A stretch of DNA of 64,000 nt from Streptomyces sp. NBC_00572 (GCF_026341815.1 NZ_JAPENX010000001.1:5394001-5458000); one strand, 5' to 3'. Shown: positions 1 through 9,278, counted from the stretch's first letter. Notes: generated from the sequence alone by a model not told the origin. A program made the numbers and translations.

Positions 1-1038
1 GCGCTCGACGCGTACGACTCCCTTCCGCCCCGGGTACGCGCGTGCGTGACGCCGCTGTGGAGCATCCCGCCCCGGGTCCGCACGAGGGGCCCGCGGCCGC
101 CCCACCCGCTCGACCCCGACCCGGCCGCGCTCGCCGCCCGGCTGAGGGCGGTGCTGCACCGGATCGAGGCCGTGCAGCGGGGGCGGCCCGCCTGGATCGA
201 CGCCTTCCACGTCGAGGACCAGGTTTGGCCCTTCGACGCATCCGGCCGGCCGGGTGCGGCACGGACCTCGCTCCGGCCGGTGACGGGCGTCGAGCGCCCC
301 GCCGGGCAGCAGACGGCCGGAGCCGAGGCCGCCCGGGCGAGCGGCAGCGGCCTCGGCGTCCGGGTGTTCCCGACCGGGCTGTCCGACGAGAAGCTGAGGG
401 ACGAGGTCGGCCTCCTCCTGGACCGGATCGCGTTCGCGCGCTGCCCGTTGGACCTGCTGCTCGACCTCGGCGCCGTCGTCGACGAGCACTGCCCGGCGGA
501 GAAACGGGCGCTGCGCGCCCTCGCCCTGCTCGGTCCCCTCCACCGCTGGCGGACGGTCGTCCTGCTCGCCGGTTCCTTCCCTCGCGGCTATCCCGAGGAC
601 TACGGGGCACCGCTCGCGGAGGCGCACCGATTCGACTGGGACGTCTGGCACATGCTCGTCGACGGGCCCGACCGCCCGGAAGTACGCGTCGCCTACGGCG
701 ACTACGGCGCCGACCACACCGGGAGCGCCGACCGGCCCCTGGAGGCGGCCGGAGGCTCCCCCTGGGGAGTCGTGCGCTACACCACCGAGCGCACGTTCCT
801 CCTCGCGCGCGTGCCCACCCGGGGAACCGACCACGCGGACGCGGTCCGCGCGCTGGTCCGGGAGATCGTGTGCGCGGAGGGCTTCCGAGGAGCCGAGTTC
901 AGCGAGGGGGAGCGCTGGCTGGTCTCCTGCGCGGCCGGAGCGGGCGGTGCGGGGGTCGGCGGCCCCGAGGTCTGGCTGCGCTCGGGCCACGTCCAGCACA
1001 TGGCCCAGGTAGTCCGCGCCCTACGGAGACGCCCGTGA
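1..1038 (+). CDS. beta family protein, 5' end outside the window
   Basis: The frame is open from base 1, and the first visible residues (ALDAYDSLPPRVR) look like the interior of a family N-terminus, so the start lies upstream; 345 residues are visible. The segments FRGAEFSEGERW and the C-terminal GHVQHMAQVVRAL fit the beta_protein family (PF14350), named after a bacteriophage T4 protein and found as a stand-alone gene in many actinobacteria. The family's biochemical role is not established. It lies 71 bp upstream of the next gene on the same strand, so co-transcription is possible. The family call rests on recognised motifs, not a search. An internal GTG at 46 is in frame but would remove conserved sequence. 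Confidence 0.62.
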   Translation, partial: ALDAYDSLPPRVRACVTPLWSIPPRVRTRGPRPPHPLDPDPAALAARLRAVLHRIEAVQRGRPAWIDAFHVEDQVWPFDASGRPGAARTSLRPVTGVERPAGQQTAGAEAARASGSGLGVRVFPTGLSDEKLRDEVGLLLDRIAFARCPLDLLLDLGAVVDEHCPAEKRALRALALLGPLHRWRTVVLLAGSFPRGYPEDYGAPLAEAHRFDWDVWHMLVDGPDRPEVRVAYGDYGADHTGSADRPLEAAGGSPWGVVRYTTERTFLLARVPTRGTDHADAVRALVREIVCAEGFRGAEFSEGERWLVSCAAGAGGAGVGGPEVWLRSGHVQHMAQVVRALRRRP

Positions 1039-1109
1039 CAGAAGTGATTCCTCGTCCCTCCGCCTGCGTCGCACGCCCGATTCGTCCCCGCCGAACTACC
1101 CTGGGAAGC

Positions 1110-2900
1110 GTGGCCGAGACCGTTCTCACCAACACCGGGCTCGACGGTTTCCTCGACGGAACCTCCGAGCGCCGCGACCCCGTCTTCGTGCGTGCCGCGG
1201 AAGCGGTGCTGGGACTGCTGGCCCTGCGCGGGGCCGACCGGGAGTCCGGGGTGCCCGAGCCGACGCCCGGGCTCGTGCGGCAGCTCCTCGTCGAGGACCT
1301 GCCGACGTTCGTGTACGCGCCTCCCGGGGCGCTCGCCGTCTATCCCGCCGTGGTCGGACAGCTCGCGGCGCGCTTCGACGGGGGCCGGGGCGAGCAGGTC
1401 GCCGTGGCCGTCAACGAGGCCGTCGGCGACTTCGAGCGGGCCATGACCGATCCGGGGAACCTGACCTGGCACCGGTGGTACGCCTCGCTGCTGCGGACCT
1501 GTGGCGCCGACCTCGCCGATCCCGAGGACGTACGGCGCCGGCTCGCCGCCCTCGACGGGGCGCCGCTGCCCGAGGGGGTGCACCGGGCCGATCTCATGGG
1601 GCGTACGGCCCTCGCCGACGTCCTGCTCGCCGAGGCCCTCACGCGCGCGTACGTACGGGACGCCGAAGAGCCGCCCGCCGCCGGGCCGCTGCTCACCGAC
1701 CACGACGTGGCGACCGGCATCGGGCAGGTGGCCGCGGCTCTCCTGGACCGGTGGACCGCCGCCGGGCTCGCCGAACAGCTCGCCGGGCCGTACGCGCGCT
1801 TCGCGCCCGGGCCCGACGCCTTCCCCCACCTCGTCCTGGCCGATGCCCTCCTCGACGAGCACCTCGACCACTACGGGGACATCGCCGTCCCCGTGCCCCC
1901 GCCGCCCGCGATCGAGGCAGGGCCCGTCGAGGAGGACGCGGACACCCTCATCGCCGCCGTCGAGGAGCTGGCCGAGGAGGAGTTCGAGCCCTACGGGGGT
2001 GAGGCGCCGCATCTGCTGTACGTGGTCTACCGGCGCGGCTGCTCCGCCGAGTCCGTCGCCCGCAAGGCCGCCGAGTACGAGGACTGGGCCGTCGATCCGG
2101 CCATGGAGGACCTGCCCGTACCGGTGCCGGACGAGGCACCCGACCCGTACGCGACCCCGCCCCTGCCGGAGCTCGTACGGCTCCTGGGCACGGACGAGCT
2201 GACCGAGGCCGACCGGGCGCGCCTCGAAGGGCCCGCCCGTGACCTCGCCGCCGCCGTCGACCGACTCGCCGCCACCGGCCTGGTCTTCCGCACCGGCGAC
2301 GCCTTCGGGCTCACCCCGCGCGGGGCCGGCGTCGTGCGCTATCTGCTCGGGGTGCGCGGGGTCGCCGCGCCCGACACCGCCCGGGCCAGGAGCTGGGCCG
2401 CGCCCGTCGTGGTGGCCGCCGCCGAGGGCTGGCCCGGGTGCGTCGCCGCGCGCGTGCTCGCCGACTGGCTCCGCGCGCGCGGGGACACCGCCGACGCCTG
2501 GTCCCAGCTGCTCGCCGCCCTCGGCACGGTCCACGCCGGCACCTCCGACGCCGCCGCCGTCCGGGGCCTCTTCGCCGTCCTGGACACGGCCTCCGCCCCG
2601 CCCGAGGCCCTCCGCGGAGCCCTCCGCGACCCGGTGATCGGGGCGTACGCCCATCAGGCGCTCCGCGCGCGCGGTGAGCCCTCCGATCTGATCCAGGTGG
2701 GGATCTCGGCGCGGGCGCTGTTCGTCCTCGACGCGCTGCCCGCCAAGAAGGGGCCCCTGGAGTCCCGCCGTGCCGCCTTCGACACGGCTGCGTCCGCCTG
2801 GCCCGGTGGTTCCGCCGCCCTGGTCCGGGCGATGCGGGCGGCCGACCGGCACGAGGCCGAGCGGGTCCTCGGCCCGCTCGGCCTCATGCAGTCGGCGTGA
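1110..2900 (+). CDS. conserved hypothetical protein (596 aa)
   Basis: I do not recognise a characterised family. The protein is acidic, rich in Ala, Leu, Asp and Glu, and without a signal peptide or membrane segment, so it is probably cytoplasmic and mostly helical. A Pro/Glu-rich hinge near residues 255-275 separates two halves. The segment LVFRTGDAFGLTPRGAGVVRYLL (around residues 391-413, shown here only as a pointer) resembles a small winged-helix end, which is weak evidence. I chose GTG 1110 because coding character begins there; the same frame is open far upstream but reads as Arg/Pro-rich antisense-like sequence. Its stop is only 3 bp from the stop of the convergent hydrolase gene, with no terminator between them. 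Confidence 0.6.
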   Translation: MAETVLTNTGLDGFLDGTSERRDPVFVRAAEAVLGLLALRGADRESGVPEPTPGLVRQLLVEDLPTFVYAPPGALAVYPAVVGQLAARFDGGRGEQVAVAVNEAVGDFERAMTDPGNLTWHRWYASLLRTCGADLADPEDVRRRLAALDGAPLPEGVHRADLMGRTALADVLLAEALTRAYVRDAEEPPAAGPLLTDHDVATGIGQVAAALLDRWTAAGLAEQLAGPYARFAPGPDAFPHLVLADALLDEHLDHYGDIAVPVPPPPAIEAGPVEEDADTLIAAVEELAEEEFEPYGGEAPHLLYVVYRRGCSAESVARKAAEYEDWAVDPAMEDLPVPVPDEAPDPYATPPLPELVRLLGTDELTEADRARLEGPARDLAAAVDRLAATGLVFRTGDAFGLTPRGAGVVRYLLGVRGVAAPDTARARSWAAPVVVAAAEGWPGCVAARVLADWLRARGDTADAWSQLLAALGTVHAGTSDAAAVRGLFAVLDTASAPPEALRGALRDPVIGAYAHQALRARGEPSDLIQVGISARALFVLDALPAKKGPLESRRAAFDTAASAWPGGSAALVRAMRAADRHEAERVLGPLGLMQSA

Positions 2901-2903
2901 TGG

Positions 2904-4049
2904 TCAGCTCGCCGTGAGGTACATCCCCGACGGTCCCGACCCCGCCGTGTTCCGGCAGGTCTGGTTGCCCGTCGGACGGGCGTGGATCAGGGCCAGGCAG
3001 CGGCCGAGGGCCTGCTGGCCGTAGGCGTTGGGGTGCATGGACTCCTGGACCAGCCCCTGCGTGCTCTGGCTGTCGATCCAGCGCGCCCACTCGCTCGTGG
3101 TCCCCGACGCGGGCACGGTCGACGTCACCTGACGGCTCGCCTTCGCGCACACCTCACGCCCCTGGAGCGCGTCCCGCAGGTCCATGAACTGCACGCCCTT
3201 GGCCGCCGCGACGCCCTTCAGCCGGTTGGCGAGCTGCGGGACGAGGGAGTCGCGGGCCCAGTCGGAGTCGGCGTTCCAGAAGGGGCAGCCGCCCGTGTTC
3301 GTACGGGACCAGCCGCTCTCCCCGTAGCGGTTCTCGGTGGCGCGGGGGATGGGGGACGGGTACGACTGGAGGACGATCCGGTAGTCGGACGAGCCGTATC
3401 CGGCGCCCGTCATGACGGCCCGGATCTCGTCGACCGACCGGCCGACGTCCGCCATCACGCCGTCCATCTTCGCGTCGACCTCGGCCTGCTGGTCGTCGTG
3501 GCAGTACGAGTACCAGACGATGTAGTCCTTGGCGCAGGTGGCGATGATGTCGGCGAACCCGAGGTCGTTGCCGCCGATGGAGAGCGCGATCAGCTCCACG
3601 TCGTGCGCGGCGGCCACGGCCGCGAGCTGGTCGGCCTGCGGGGCCTCGCCCTTGTAGGCCTGCCCGCCCTGCGAGGCGCGGATGACGTTGTCGGTCGTCG
3701 CGCCCGAGCAGGCCAGGTTGATCAGCGAGCTCGCCAGGGGTCCCGCGCTCTTCACCTCCGCTGTGTCCGAGCGGTGACAGCCGCCCGCGGTGGTGCCGTA
3801 CACCCGGGACGGGTCGTATGCGCTGCCCGTCCAGGCCCGGTCGGTGCCGTTGCGGCTTCCCGAGTTGGTGAGGCTGTTGCCGAGCCAGCGCCCGGCCTCG
3901 CCGGAGATGTAGCTGTCGCCCATGGTGACGACGGCGGAGGGACCCGTGCCCGGGGAGGCGTGGGCGGCGGGGACGGCGACGGAGGCGAGCCCGGCGGCGG
4001 TACACAGTGCCAGGAGTGCGCGCAGCGCACGGTGGGGGGTCGAAGGCAT
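2904..4049 (-). CDS. secreted SGNH/GDSL-family hydrolase
   Basis: This 381-aa protein has a signal peptide (residues 1-31, Arg-containing start, Leu/Ala core, ending AAHA-SP) and then a GDSL-type catalytic domain. Block I is MGDSYISGE with nucleophile Ser46. Block III is the GGNDLG segment in the middle. Block V near the C-terminus is ESMHPNAYGQ, with the catalytic His. Several paired cysteines fit an exported enzyme. Streptomyces relatives are extracellular lipases/esterases; substrate specificity cannot be read from sequence. The start is preceded by AGGAG at good spacing, and about 250 bp of non-coding sequence upstream should hold its own promoter. Confidence 0.88.
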   Translation of the reverse strand: MPSTPHRALRALLALCTAAGLASVAVPAAHASPGTGPSAVVTMGDSYISGEAGRWLGNSLTNSGSRNGTDRAWTGSAYDPSRVYGTTAGGCHRSDTAEVKSAGPLASSLINLACSGATTDNVIRASQGGQAYKGEAPQADQLAAVAAAHDVELIALSIGGNDLGFADIIATCAKDYIVWYSYCHDDQQAEVDAKMDGVMADVGRSVDEIRAVMTGAGYGSSDYRIVLQSYPSPIPRATENRYGESGWSRTNTGGCPFWNADSDWARDSLVPQLANRLKGVAAAKGVQFMDLRDALQGREVCAKASRQVTSTVPASGTTSEWARWIDSQSTQGLVQESMHPNAYGQQALGRCLALIHARPTGNQTCRNTAGSGPSGMYLTAS

Positions 4050-4204
4050 GGCTGTGCTCCTGCGGTACGCAGTGACGTGGGGGACAGCCGCCGGCCGGTG
4101 GCATGGCGGAATCTGTCACCCCCCGGCTTGTTACCGCTAGGTAGCTGCATATCTCGGTTCCGTCACGTCCCCTGTGAACCCACAGGAACGGGAACAGGGC
4201 CCCG

Positions 4205-4230
4205 TCTCCGGTGCTGTGCGACACCGGGGA
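4205..4230 (-). terminator. hairpin, probable aceB terminator
   Basis: A 9-bp stem (TCTCCGGTG with CACCGGGGA, one G-U pair) encloses an 8-nt loop about 70 bp beyond the malate synthase stop. There is no clear U-run, as is common in high-GC actinobacteria. It would separate aceB from the hydrolase gene that follows on the same strand. Confidence 0.4.
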
Positions 4231-4296
4231 CGAAGCCCTGCTCAGATGCTGTCCGACCGCTGTGCGGGCCGCCGGGTCAGCCGTTCTTCTCGGAGA

Positions 4297-5928
4297 TCAG
4301 CCGACCAACTGCTCGTACGCGGGCAGCGTCAGGAAGTCCGCGTAGTCCGCGTCGAGGGAGACGTGCAGAAGCAGGTCGTGGGCCTGCTGCCACTTGCCGG
4401 CCGCGAAGGCCTCCTCGCCGATCTCCGCGCGGATCGCCGCCAGCTCCTCGGCCGCGACCTTGCGGGCGAGCTCCGGAGTGGCCTTCACGGTCTCTCCGGC
4501 GTGCTCGAACTCCACACCGGCGTTGATCCACTGCCAGATCTGCGAGCGCGAGATCTCGGCGGTGGCGGCGTCCTCCATCAGGTTGAAGATGGCGACGGCG
4601 CCGAGGCCGCGCAGCCACGCCTCGATGTAGCGGGTGCCGACCTGCACGGCGCTGACCAGGCCCGCGTACGTCGGCTTGGCGTCCAGCGAGTCGATCGCGA
4701 TGAGGTCGCCGGGCGCGACGGACACGTCCTCGCGGAGGCGGTCCTTCTGGTTGGGCTTCTCGCCGAGGACGGCGTCGAAGGAGGCCATCGCGATCGGGAC
4801 CAGGTCGGGGTGGGCGACCCAGGAGCCGTCGAAGCCGTCGCCGGCCTCGCGGTCCTTGTCGGCCTTGACCTTCTCGAAGGCGACCTTGTTGACCTCGGCG
4901 TCCTTGCGGGAGGGGATGAACGCCGCCATGCCGCCGATCGCGTGCGCGCCGCGCTTGTGGCAGGTGCGCACGAGGAGCTCGGTGTAGGCGCGCATGAACG
5001 GGGCCGTCATCGTGACCGCGTTGCGGTCCGGAAGGACGAACTTGGCGCCGCCGTCACGGAAGTTCTTGACGATGGAGAAGAGGTAGTCCCAGCGGCCCGC
5101 GTTCAACCCGGCGGCGTGGTCGCGGAGTTCGTAGAGGATCTCCTCCATCTCGTACGCGGCCGTGATGGTCTCGATGAGGACCGTGGCGCGGACGGTGCCC
5201 TGCGGGATGCCGACGTAGTCCTGGGCGAAGACGAAGATCTCGTTCCAGAGGCGGGCCTCAAGGTGCGATTCCGTCTTCGGCAGGTAGAAGTAAGGACCCT
5301 TGCCGAGGTCGATCAGCCGCTGGGCGTTGTGGAAGAAGTACAGGCCGAAGTCGACGAGCGCGCCCGGCACGGGGCGTCCGTCGAACGTGAGGTGACGCTC
5401 CTCCAGGTGCCAGCCGCGGGGCCGCATGACGACCGTGGCCAGCTCGCCGGCGGGCTTGAGGGCGTACGACTTGCCCGAGCGCGGGTCCGTGAAGTCGATC
5501 TTCCGGCCGTACGCGTCGATCAGGTTGAGCTGGCCCAGGACCACGTTCTCCCAGGTCGGTGCCGAGGCGTCCTCGAAGTCGGCGAGCCAGACCCTCGCGC
5601 CGGAGTTGAGCGCGTTGATCGTCATCTTGCGGTCGGTCGGGCCGGTGATCTCGACACGGCGGTCGTTCAGGGCCGCCGGGGCCGGCGCGACCTTCCAGGA
5701 GTCGTCGGCGCGGATCGCCGCGGTCTCCGGCAGGAAGTCCAGGGTGGACGTACGGGCGATCTCGGCGCGACGCTCCGCTCGGCGGGCGAGGAGCTCGTCC
5801 CGGCGCGGGGTGAACCGCCGGTGCAGTTCGGCGACGAAGGCCAGGGCGGCCTCGGTGAGCACCTCTTCCTGACGCGGCAGGGGCTCGGCATCGACGACGG
5901 CCAGGGGGGACGGCGCTGGTGCGGACAT
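4297..5928 (-). CDS. aceB: malate synthase A
   Basis: This enzyme condenses glyoxylate with acetyl-CoA to give malate in the cytoplasm. At 543 aa it has the size of the compact malate synthase A form. The family signature is present (HAAGLNAGRWDYLFS), as are the substrate-site segment WLADFEDASAPTWENV and the C-terminal region KPNQKDRLRED. The ATG at 5928 is preceded by GAAGGAAG at a suitable distance. No isocitrate lyase gene is visible nearby. The allantoin genes 7 kb away generate glyoxylate, so the likely job here is using ureide-derived glyoxylate. The upstream region (6074-6106) carries two inverted repeats closely matching ones upstream of allantoinase, suggesting common control by the IclR-type regulator at 12327-13133. 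Confidence 0.95.
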   Translation of the reverse strand: MSAPAPSPLAVVDAEPLPRQEEVLTEAALAFVAELHRRFTPRRDELLARRAERRAEIARTSTLDFLPETAAIRADDSWKVAPAPAALNDRRVEITGPTDRKMTINALNSGARVWLADFEDASAPTWENVVLGQLNLIDAYGRKIDFTDPRSGKSYALKPAGELATVVMRPRGWHLEERHLTFDGRPVPGALVDFGLYFFHNAQRLIDLGKGPYFYLPKTESHLEARLWNEIFVFAQDYVGIPQGTVRATVLIETITAAYEMEEILYELRDHAAGLNAGRWDYLFSIVKNFRDGGAKFVLPDRNAVTMTAPFMRAYTELLVRTCHKRGAHAIGGMAAFIPSRKDAEVNKVAFEKVKADKDREAGDGFDGSWVAHPDLVPIAMASFDAVLGEKPNQKDRLREDVSVAPGDLIAIDSLDAKPTYAGLVSAVQVGTRYIEAWLRGLGAVAIFNLMEDAATAEISRSQIWQWINAGVEFEHAGETVKATPELARKVAAEELAAIRAEIGEEAFAAGKWQQAHDLLLHVSLDADYADFLTLPAYEQLVG

Positions 5929-6073
5929 GAACTGTCACTTCCTTCAGCGGACTTCACGGGCGGTGCCATGCGGCCGCCGGGCGTCGTGGGACGGCACGGA
6001 GTGCCGCAGGCGCCGAGATACGGCCGCGAGCGCCTTCTGAACGAGCAAGCGCTTCTGAACAGTGGATACTAGT

Positions 6074-6106
6074 TTCCTCATGGTGGAAGTTCAATGGTTT
6101 GTTGAT
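6074..6106. promoter_or_regulatory. candidate AllR operator pair upstream of aceB
   Basis: Two adjacent inverted repeats lie in the 226-bp aceB upstream region. The first, TTCCTCATGGTGGAA at 6074-6088, is TTCC-N7-GGAA and matches the allantoinase upstream element at 13318-13332 in 12 of 15 positions. The second, TTCAATGGTTTGTTGAT at 6090-6106, matches the perfect palindrome at 13422-13438 in 13 of 17 positions. Paired dyads are usual for IclR-family regulators. Assignment to AllR is inference from sharing and context. Confidence 0.55.
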
Positions 6107-6154
6107 ATCGAGATTCTCCGGATCGACAGACCATGGCTCTGGGTGCCACGCCCT

Positions 6155-6781
6155 TCACTCCAGGTGCGCCAGGTCCGCCTCCGTGTCGATGTCGTAGGGC
6201 TCGGCCACATCCGAACAGTCCACGGGCGTGATCGCATCCCGGTGCGCCGCCAGATAGTCCCGCGCGCCCCGGTCGCCCACCGCGAGCTCGGCGATCCCCG
6301 CCCAGTGCCCCGCGCCGAACAGCACCGGATGGCCCCGCTGCCCGTCGTACGAGGCCGCCGCGAGCGAATCCCGAGAGGTGTACGCCGCCCGGACCCGGGC
6401 CACCGCCTCCGCCCCGATCCCCGGCTGGTCGACCAGGAGGACCAGTGCCGCGTCCACCCCGCGCGGGTCGGCGGCCAGCGAGGCGAGCCCCGCCCGCAGC
6501 GAGGAACCCATCCCCTCGGCCCACTCCGGGTTGTCCACGAGCACGCATCCGGGCAGCTCCGCCCGCTCCCGTACGACATCGGCCGACGCGCCGAGGATCA
6601 CGTGCACCACCTCGCACCCGGCCCCGCGCAGCACCCCCACGGCGTACTCGACGAGGGGGCGGCCACGGTGGGGGAGCAGCGCCTTGGGTCGCCCCCCGAG
6701 CCGCCGCCCGCCCCCGGCGGCCAGCAGCAGGCCGGCGACGACGGGCGTGTGGACATCCGTTCGGTCATGCGCTGTTGTCAT
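6155..6781 (-). CDS. MobA-like nucleotidyltransferase
   Basis: This is a nucleotidyltransferase of the MobA-like NTP-transferase group (208 aa from ATG 6781). The N-terminal signature GLLLAAGGGRRLGGRPKALL binds the nucleotide. LVLLVDQPGI is the metal-binding region, and GQRGHPVLFG follows. Relatives include molybdopterin cytidylyltransferases that mature xanthine dehydrogenase-type enzymes. A purine-catabolism role would suit the nearby allantoin genes, but no molybdoenzyme is visible here. In-frame ATGs at 6799 and 6814 are alternative starts; none has a strong ribosome-binding site, and 6781 puts the GLLLAAG motif at a usual distance from the N-terminus. It lies upstream of aceB on the same strand, separated by the aceB regulatory region. 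Confidence 0.82.
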   Translation of the reverse strand: MTTAHDRTDVHTPVVAGLLLAAGGGRRLGGRPKALLPHRGRPLVEYAVGVLRGAGCEVVHVILGASADVVRERAELPGCVLVDNPEWAEGMGSSLRAGLASLAADPRGVDAALVLLVDQPGIGAEAVARVRAAYTSRDSLAAASYDGQRGHPVLFGAGHWAGIAELAVGDRGARDYLAAHRDAITPVDCSDVAEPYDIDTEADLAHLE

Positions 6782-6977
6782 GGGGACTGCATACCTCATC
6801 AGGCGGAATAACACGGTCGCCTGAATTACGCGGGCGAAGGGTGGCGCGCCGGGGTGGCGAAGGAGTTAACTGACCGCGACTCACGGCGCCCGACCACCGT
6901 CCGACGGGTCGGCTCCGGGCGGGCGGTGTGTTCGGGGTACGGCATTCTGCGCACAGTGTCGTGCGAGGGGGAGAGCC

Positions 6978-7313
6978 ATGTTGCGAAGCGTGGGGCAGAG
7001 GCGAGTGACCGGCGAGGGCATGGACCCGAGGGTGGCCGAACTGCGGTCCGCCGTGTCCCGGCTCCGGCGTGAACTGGCGGCCCACCGCGTAGAGTTCGCC
7101 GACCGGGGCATCGCCGAGGACGAACTCGCCGCGCTCGACGCGATGGCGCTCAGCGGCGCCCCCGAGGTACGGCGGCTGCGCCGCTCGCTGCTGCTCGTCG
7201 CGGGATCGGTCGGCTCCGTCAGCGCCCTCGCGGCAGGGCTCGCCGGGGTCCGGCGGGCGGTGGAACTCTTCGGACCGCCGACACCGCCGGCACCCAGCGA
7301 TCCGGTCGACTGA
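6978..7313 (+). CDS. small conserved actinobacterial protein (DUF5955-like)
   Basis: This 111-aa protein has an N-terminal charged helical region (residues 15-45, likely coiled coil) and one hydrophobic stretch LLLVAGSVGSVSALAAGLAG near residues 74-93 that could be a membrane segment or buried helix. The sequence pattern DPRVAELRSAVSRLRREL resembles the DUF5955 family, recalled from Streptomyces annotations. Function is unknown. The start is supported by GGGGGAGAG five bases before ATG 6978. It converges on the response regulator gene, with 8 bp between the stops. Confidence 0.7.
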   Translation: MLRSVGQRRVTGEGMDPRVAELRSAVSRLRRELAAHRVEFADRGIAEDELAALDAMALSGAPEVRRLRRSLLLVAGSVGSVSALAAGLAGVRRAVELFGPPTPPAPSDPVD

Positions 7314-7321
7314 CCCTCGGA

Positions 7322-7951
7322 CTACCGCCTGATCAGGCGGCGTGCCGTCGCCGTCGCCACCGCCGCCGTGCGGGAGTCGACGCCCAGCTTCGCGAAGATG
7401 TGCACCAGATGGGACTTCACCGTCGCCTGGCTCAGGAACAGCACCTTGCTGATCTGCTGGTTCGACAGGCCCTCGCCCACCAGCTGGAGCACCTCCAGCT
7501 CGCGCTTGGTCAGTGCCTCCGCGGGGGTCCGCATCCGGTCCATCAGCCGGTGCGCCACCGCCGGGGCGAGCGCCGACTGCCCGGCGGCCGCCGTCCGGAC
7601 CGCCGCCGCCAGCTCCTCCGGCGGGGCGTCCTTCAGGAGGTAGCCGGAGGCGCCCGCCTCCACCGCCGCGAGGATGTCCGCGTCCGTGTCGTACGTCGTC
7701 AGGACCAGCACCTTCGGCCCGCCGGGCGCCGCCGTGATCGCCGCCGTCGCCTCCGAGCCGTGCATCCCGGAGCCGAACTGCAGGTCCATCAGGACCACGT
7801 CCACGTCCCCGGCGGCGGCCAGCTCCACCGCGCGCTCGGCGGTCGCCGCCTCCGCGACGACGGCGAAGTCGGGCTCCGTGTCCAGGACCGCGCGCAGGCC
7901 CGCCCGTACCACCGGGTGGTCGTCGGCGAGGAGAAGGCGGATGGTGGTCAT
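7322..7951 (-). CDS. NarL/FixJ-type response regulator
   Basis: This DNA-binding response regulator (209 aa) has an N-terminal receiver domain with phospho-acceptor Asp56 in VVLMDLQF and the conserved Lys in LLKDAPP. A C-terminal LuxR-type helix-turn-helix follows (LTKRELEVLQLVGEGLSN, then ATVKSHL). It begins 3 bp after the stop of the sensor kinase gene upstream, so the two form an operon and a cognate pair. A divergent ABC permease/ATPase pair starts on the other side of the kinase and is the most likely target. Confidence 0.93.
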   Translation of the reverse strand: MTTIRLLLADDHPVVRAGLRAVLDTEPDFAVVAEAATAERAVELAAAGDVDVVLMDLQFGSGMHGSEATAAITAAPGGPKVLVLTTYDTDADILAAVEAGASGYLLKDAPPEELAAAVRTAAAGQSALAPAVAHRLMDRMRTPAEALTKRELEVLQLVGEGLSNQQISKVLFLSQATVKSHLVHIFAKLGVDSRTAAVATATARRLIRR

Positions 7952-7954
7952 GGT

Positions 7955-9166
7955 TCAGGCTCCAGCGGGGAGAGGGAGGGAGACGGCGACGGCCGTGCCC
8001 TGGCCGGGGGCGGACTCGACGGTGAACGTGCCGCCCAGCGACTCCGCGCGCGAGCGCATCGCCGGGAGCCCGAAACCGCCGTCGGAGGAGGGGCGTACCG
8101 AACCGGGCTCGAAGCCCTCGCCGTCGTCGACCACGTCCAGGGTCACCGAGGCGTCCATGAACGACAGGGTGATCTCCGCCCGCGAGGCCGCCGCGTGCCG
8201 CACCGTGTTCGCGAGCGCCGACTGGGCGATACGGAGCAGTGCCACCTCGTAGGGGGTGGGCAGCTCGACCGGCGTACCGCTCACGGAGAAACGGACCCGC
8301 GGCCCCGGGCCGTACGGACTCGCCGTGGCGCCCCCGCCGGCCCCCGGCTCGCACAGGCGCTCAAGGGCCGCCGCCAGGGAGCCGTGCTCCAGGTCCGGCG
8401 GGGACAGTGCCCGGACGAAGCGGCGCGCCTCCGCCAGGTTGTCCTGGGCCGCCTGCCGGGCCCGGTCGATGTGGTCCGCGGCCGGCGAGTCGGGCGGCAG
8501 CGACCGCTCGGCCGCCCGCAGCAGCAGCTGGATCGAGGACAGGCCCTGCGCGAGCGTGTCGTGGATCTCGCGGGCGAGCCGCTCCCGCTCGGCGAGCGTC
8601 CCCGCGTGCCGCTCCGCCGCCGCCAGCTCCGCCCGCGTCGCGATCAGCTCCTCGATGAGCCGACGCCGCCGCTCGCTCTCCCGGTAGAGCGCCTGGTAGC
8701 CGAGGACCGTCGCCACCGCCACCGCCGCGCCGAGCAGCGGCCCGATGAACACCCCCGGATTGAGGGCGGCGCCGTGCCCCACGTACGAGAGGATCGCCGC
8801 GCCGGCCGTCAGCGCCACCGCCGGCAGCGACCAGCGGGTCGGCAGCAGGTGCAGCTGGAGGAAGTAGAGCGGGAAGGCCAGCCAGAGCGCCTCCGGGGTC
8901 AGCCAGAGCAGGGCGAGCCAGGACGCGCCCAGGGCGCCCAGCCACAGGGCCGCGGCCCGCTGCGAGTCCCTGACGGACGGCAGGTACGACCCGGCCGCGT
9001 AGACCGCGCCCGTCACCACCGCGAGCGCCGCCCCGGCGGCCGAGTCCGCCCGCACCGCCGCGAGGGCGAGCAGGCCCGCCATCAGCAGGTGCAGACAGAG
9101 GCGCAGCGCGCGCAGGGCGGGGGTGGGGGAACGCCGGGCGGGGTGGAGGGAGAGACTCGGATCCAT
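7955..9166 (-). CDS. NarL-family sensor histidine kinase
   Basis: This 403-aa membrane kinase has about five or six hydrophobic segments in residues 18-157, a short coiled linker (ESERRRRLIEELIATRAELAAAE), a HisKA_3 dimerisation domain with phospho-acceptor His202 in LAREIHDTLAQGLSSIQ, and an HATPase domain with the N-box (NTVRHAAA) and G-boxes (DDGEGF, GGFGLPAMRSR). No extracytoplasmic domain of note is present, so it probably senses within or at the membrane. It is the first gene of a two-gene operon with the response regulator. The 112-bp gap to the divergent ABC permease should contain both promoters. Confidence 0.93.
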   Translation of the reverse strand: MDPSLSLHPARRSPTPALRALRLCLHLLMAGLLALAAVRADSAAGAALAVVTGAVYAAGSYLPSVRDSQRAAALWLGALGASWLALLWLTPEALWLAFPLYFLQLHLLPTRWSLPAVALTAGAAILSYVGHGAALNPGVFIGPLLGAAVAVATVLGYQALYRESERRRRLIEELIATRAELAAAERHAGTLAERERLAREIHDTLAQGLSSIQLLLRAAERSLPPDSPAADHIDRARQAAQDNLAEARRFVRALSPPDLEHGSLAAALERLCEPGAGGGATASPYGPGPRVRFSVSGTPVELPTPYEVALLRIAQSALANTVRHAAASRAEITLSFMDASVTLDVVDDGEGFEPGSVRPSSDGGFGLPAMRSRAESLGGTFTVESAPGQGTAVAVSLPLPAGA

Positions 9167-9278
9167 GTTCCCTCCAGCCTAGACAGCGGCAGACAATCCG
9201 GACTCAACCGAAAGTTTGATTGCGGAGCCATCCGTGGCGCGATGCCCGGGGGCCGCCTCGCGGACCACTCTGGTCAGC

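Noticed and set aside
42..1109. The upstream part of the frame that contains the 596-aa protein
   Set aside because: The Arg/Pro-rich translation overlaps the beta-family gene in another frame; coding character starts only at about 1110.
4174..6072. A 632-codon open frame opposite malate synthase
   Set aside because: It is antisense to a clearly recognised enzyme, has no family motifs and arises from GC-rich codon bias on the other strand.
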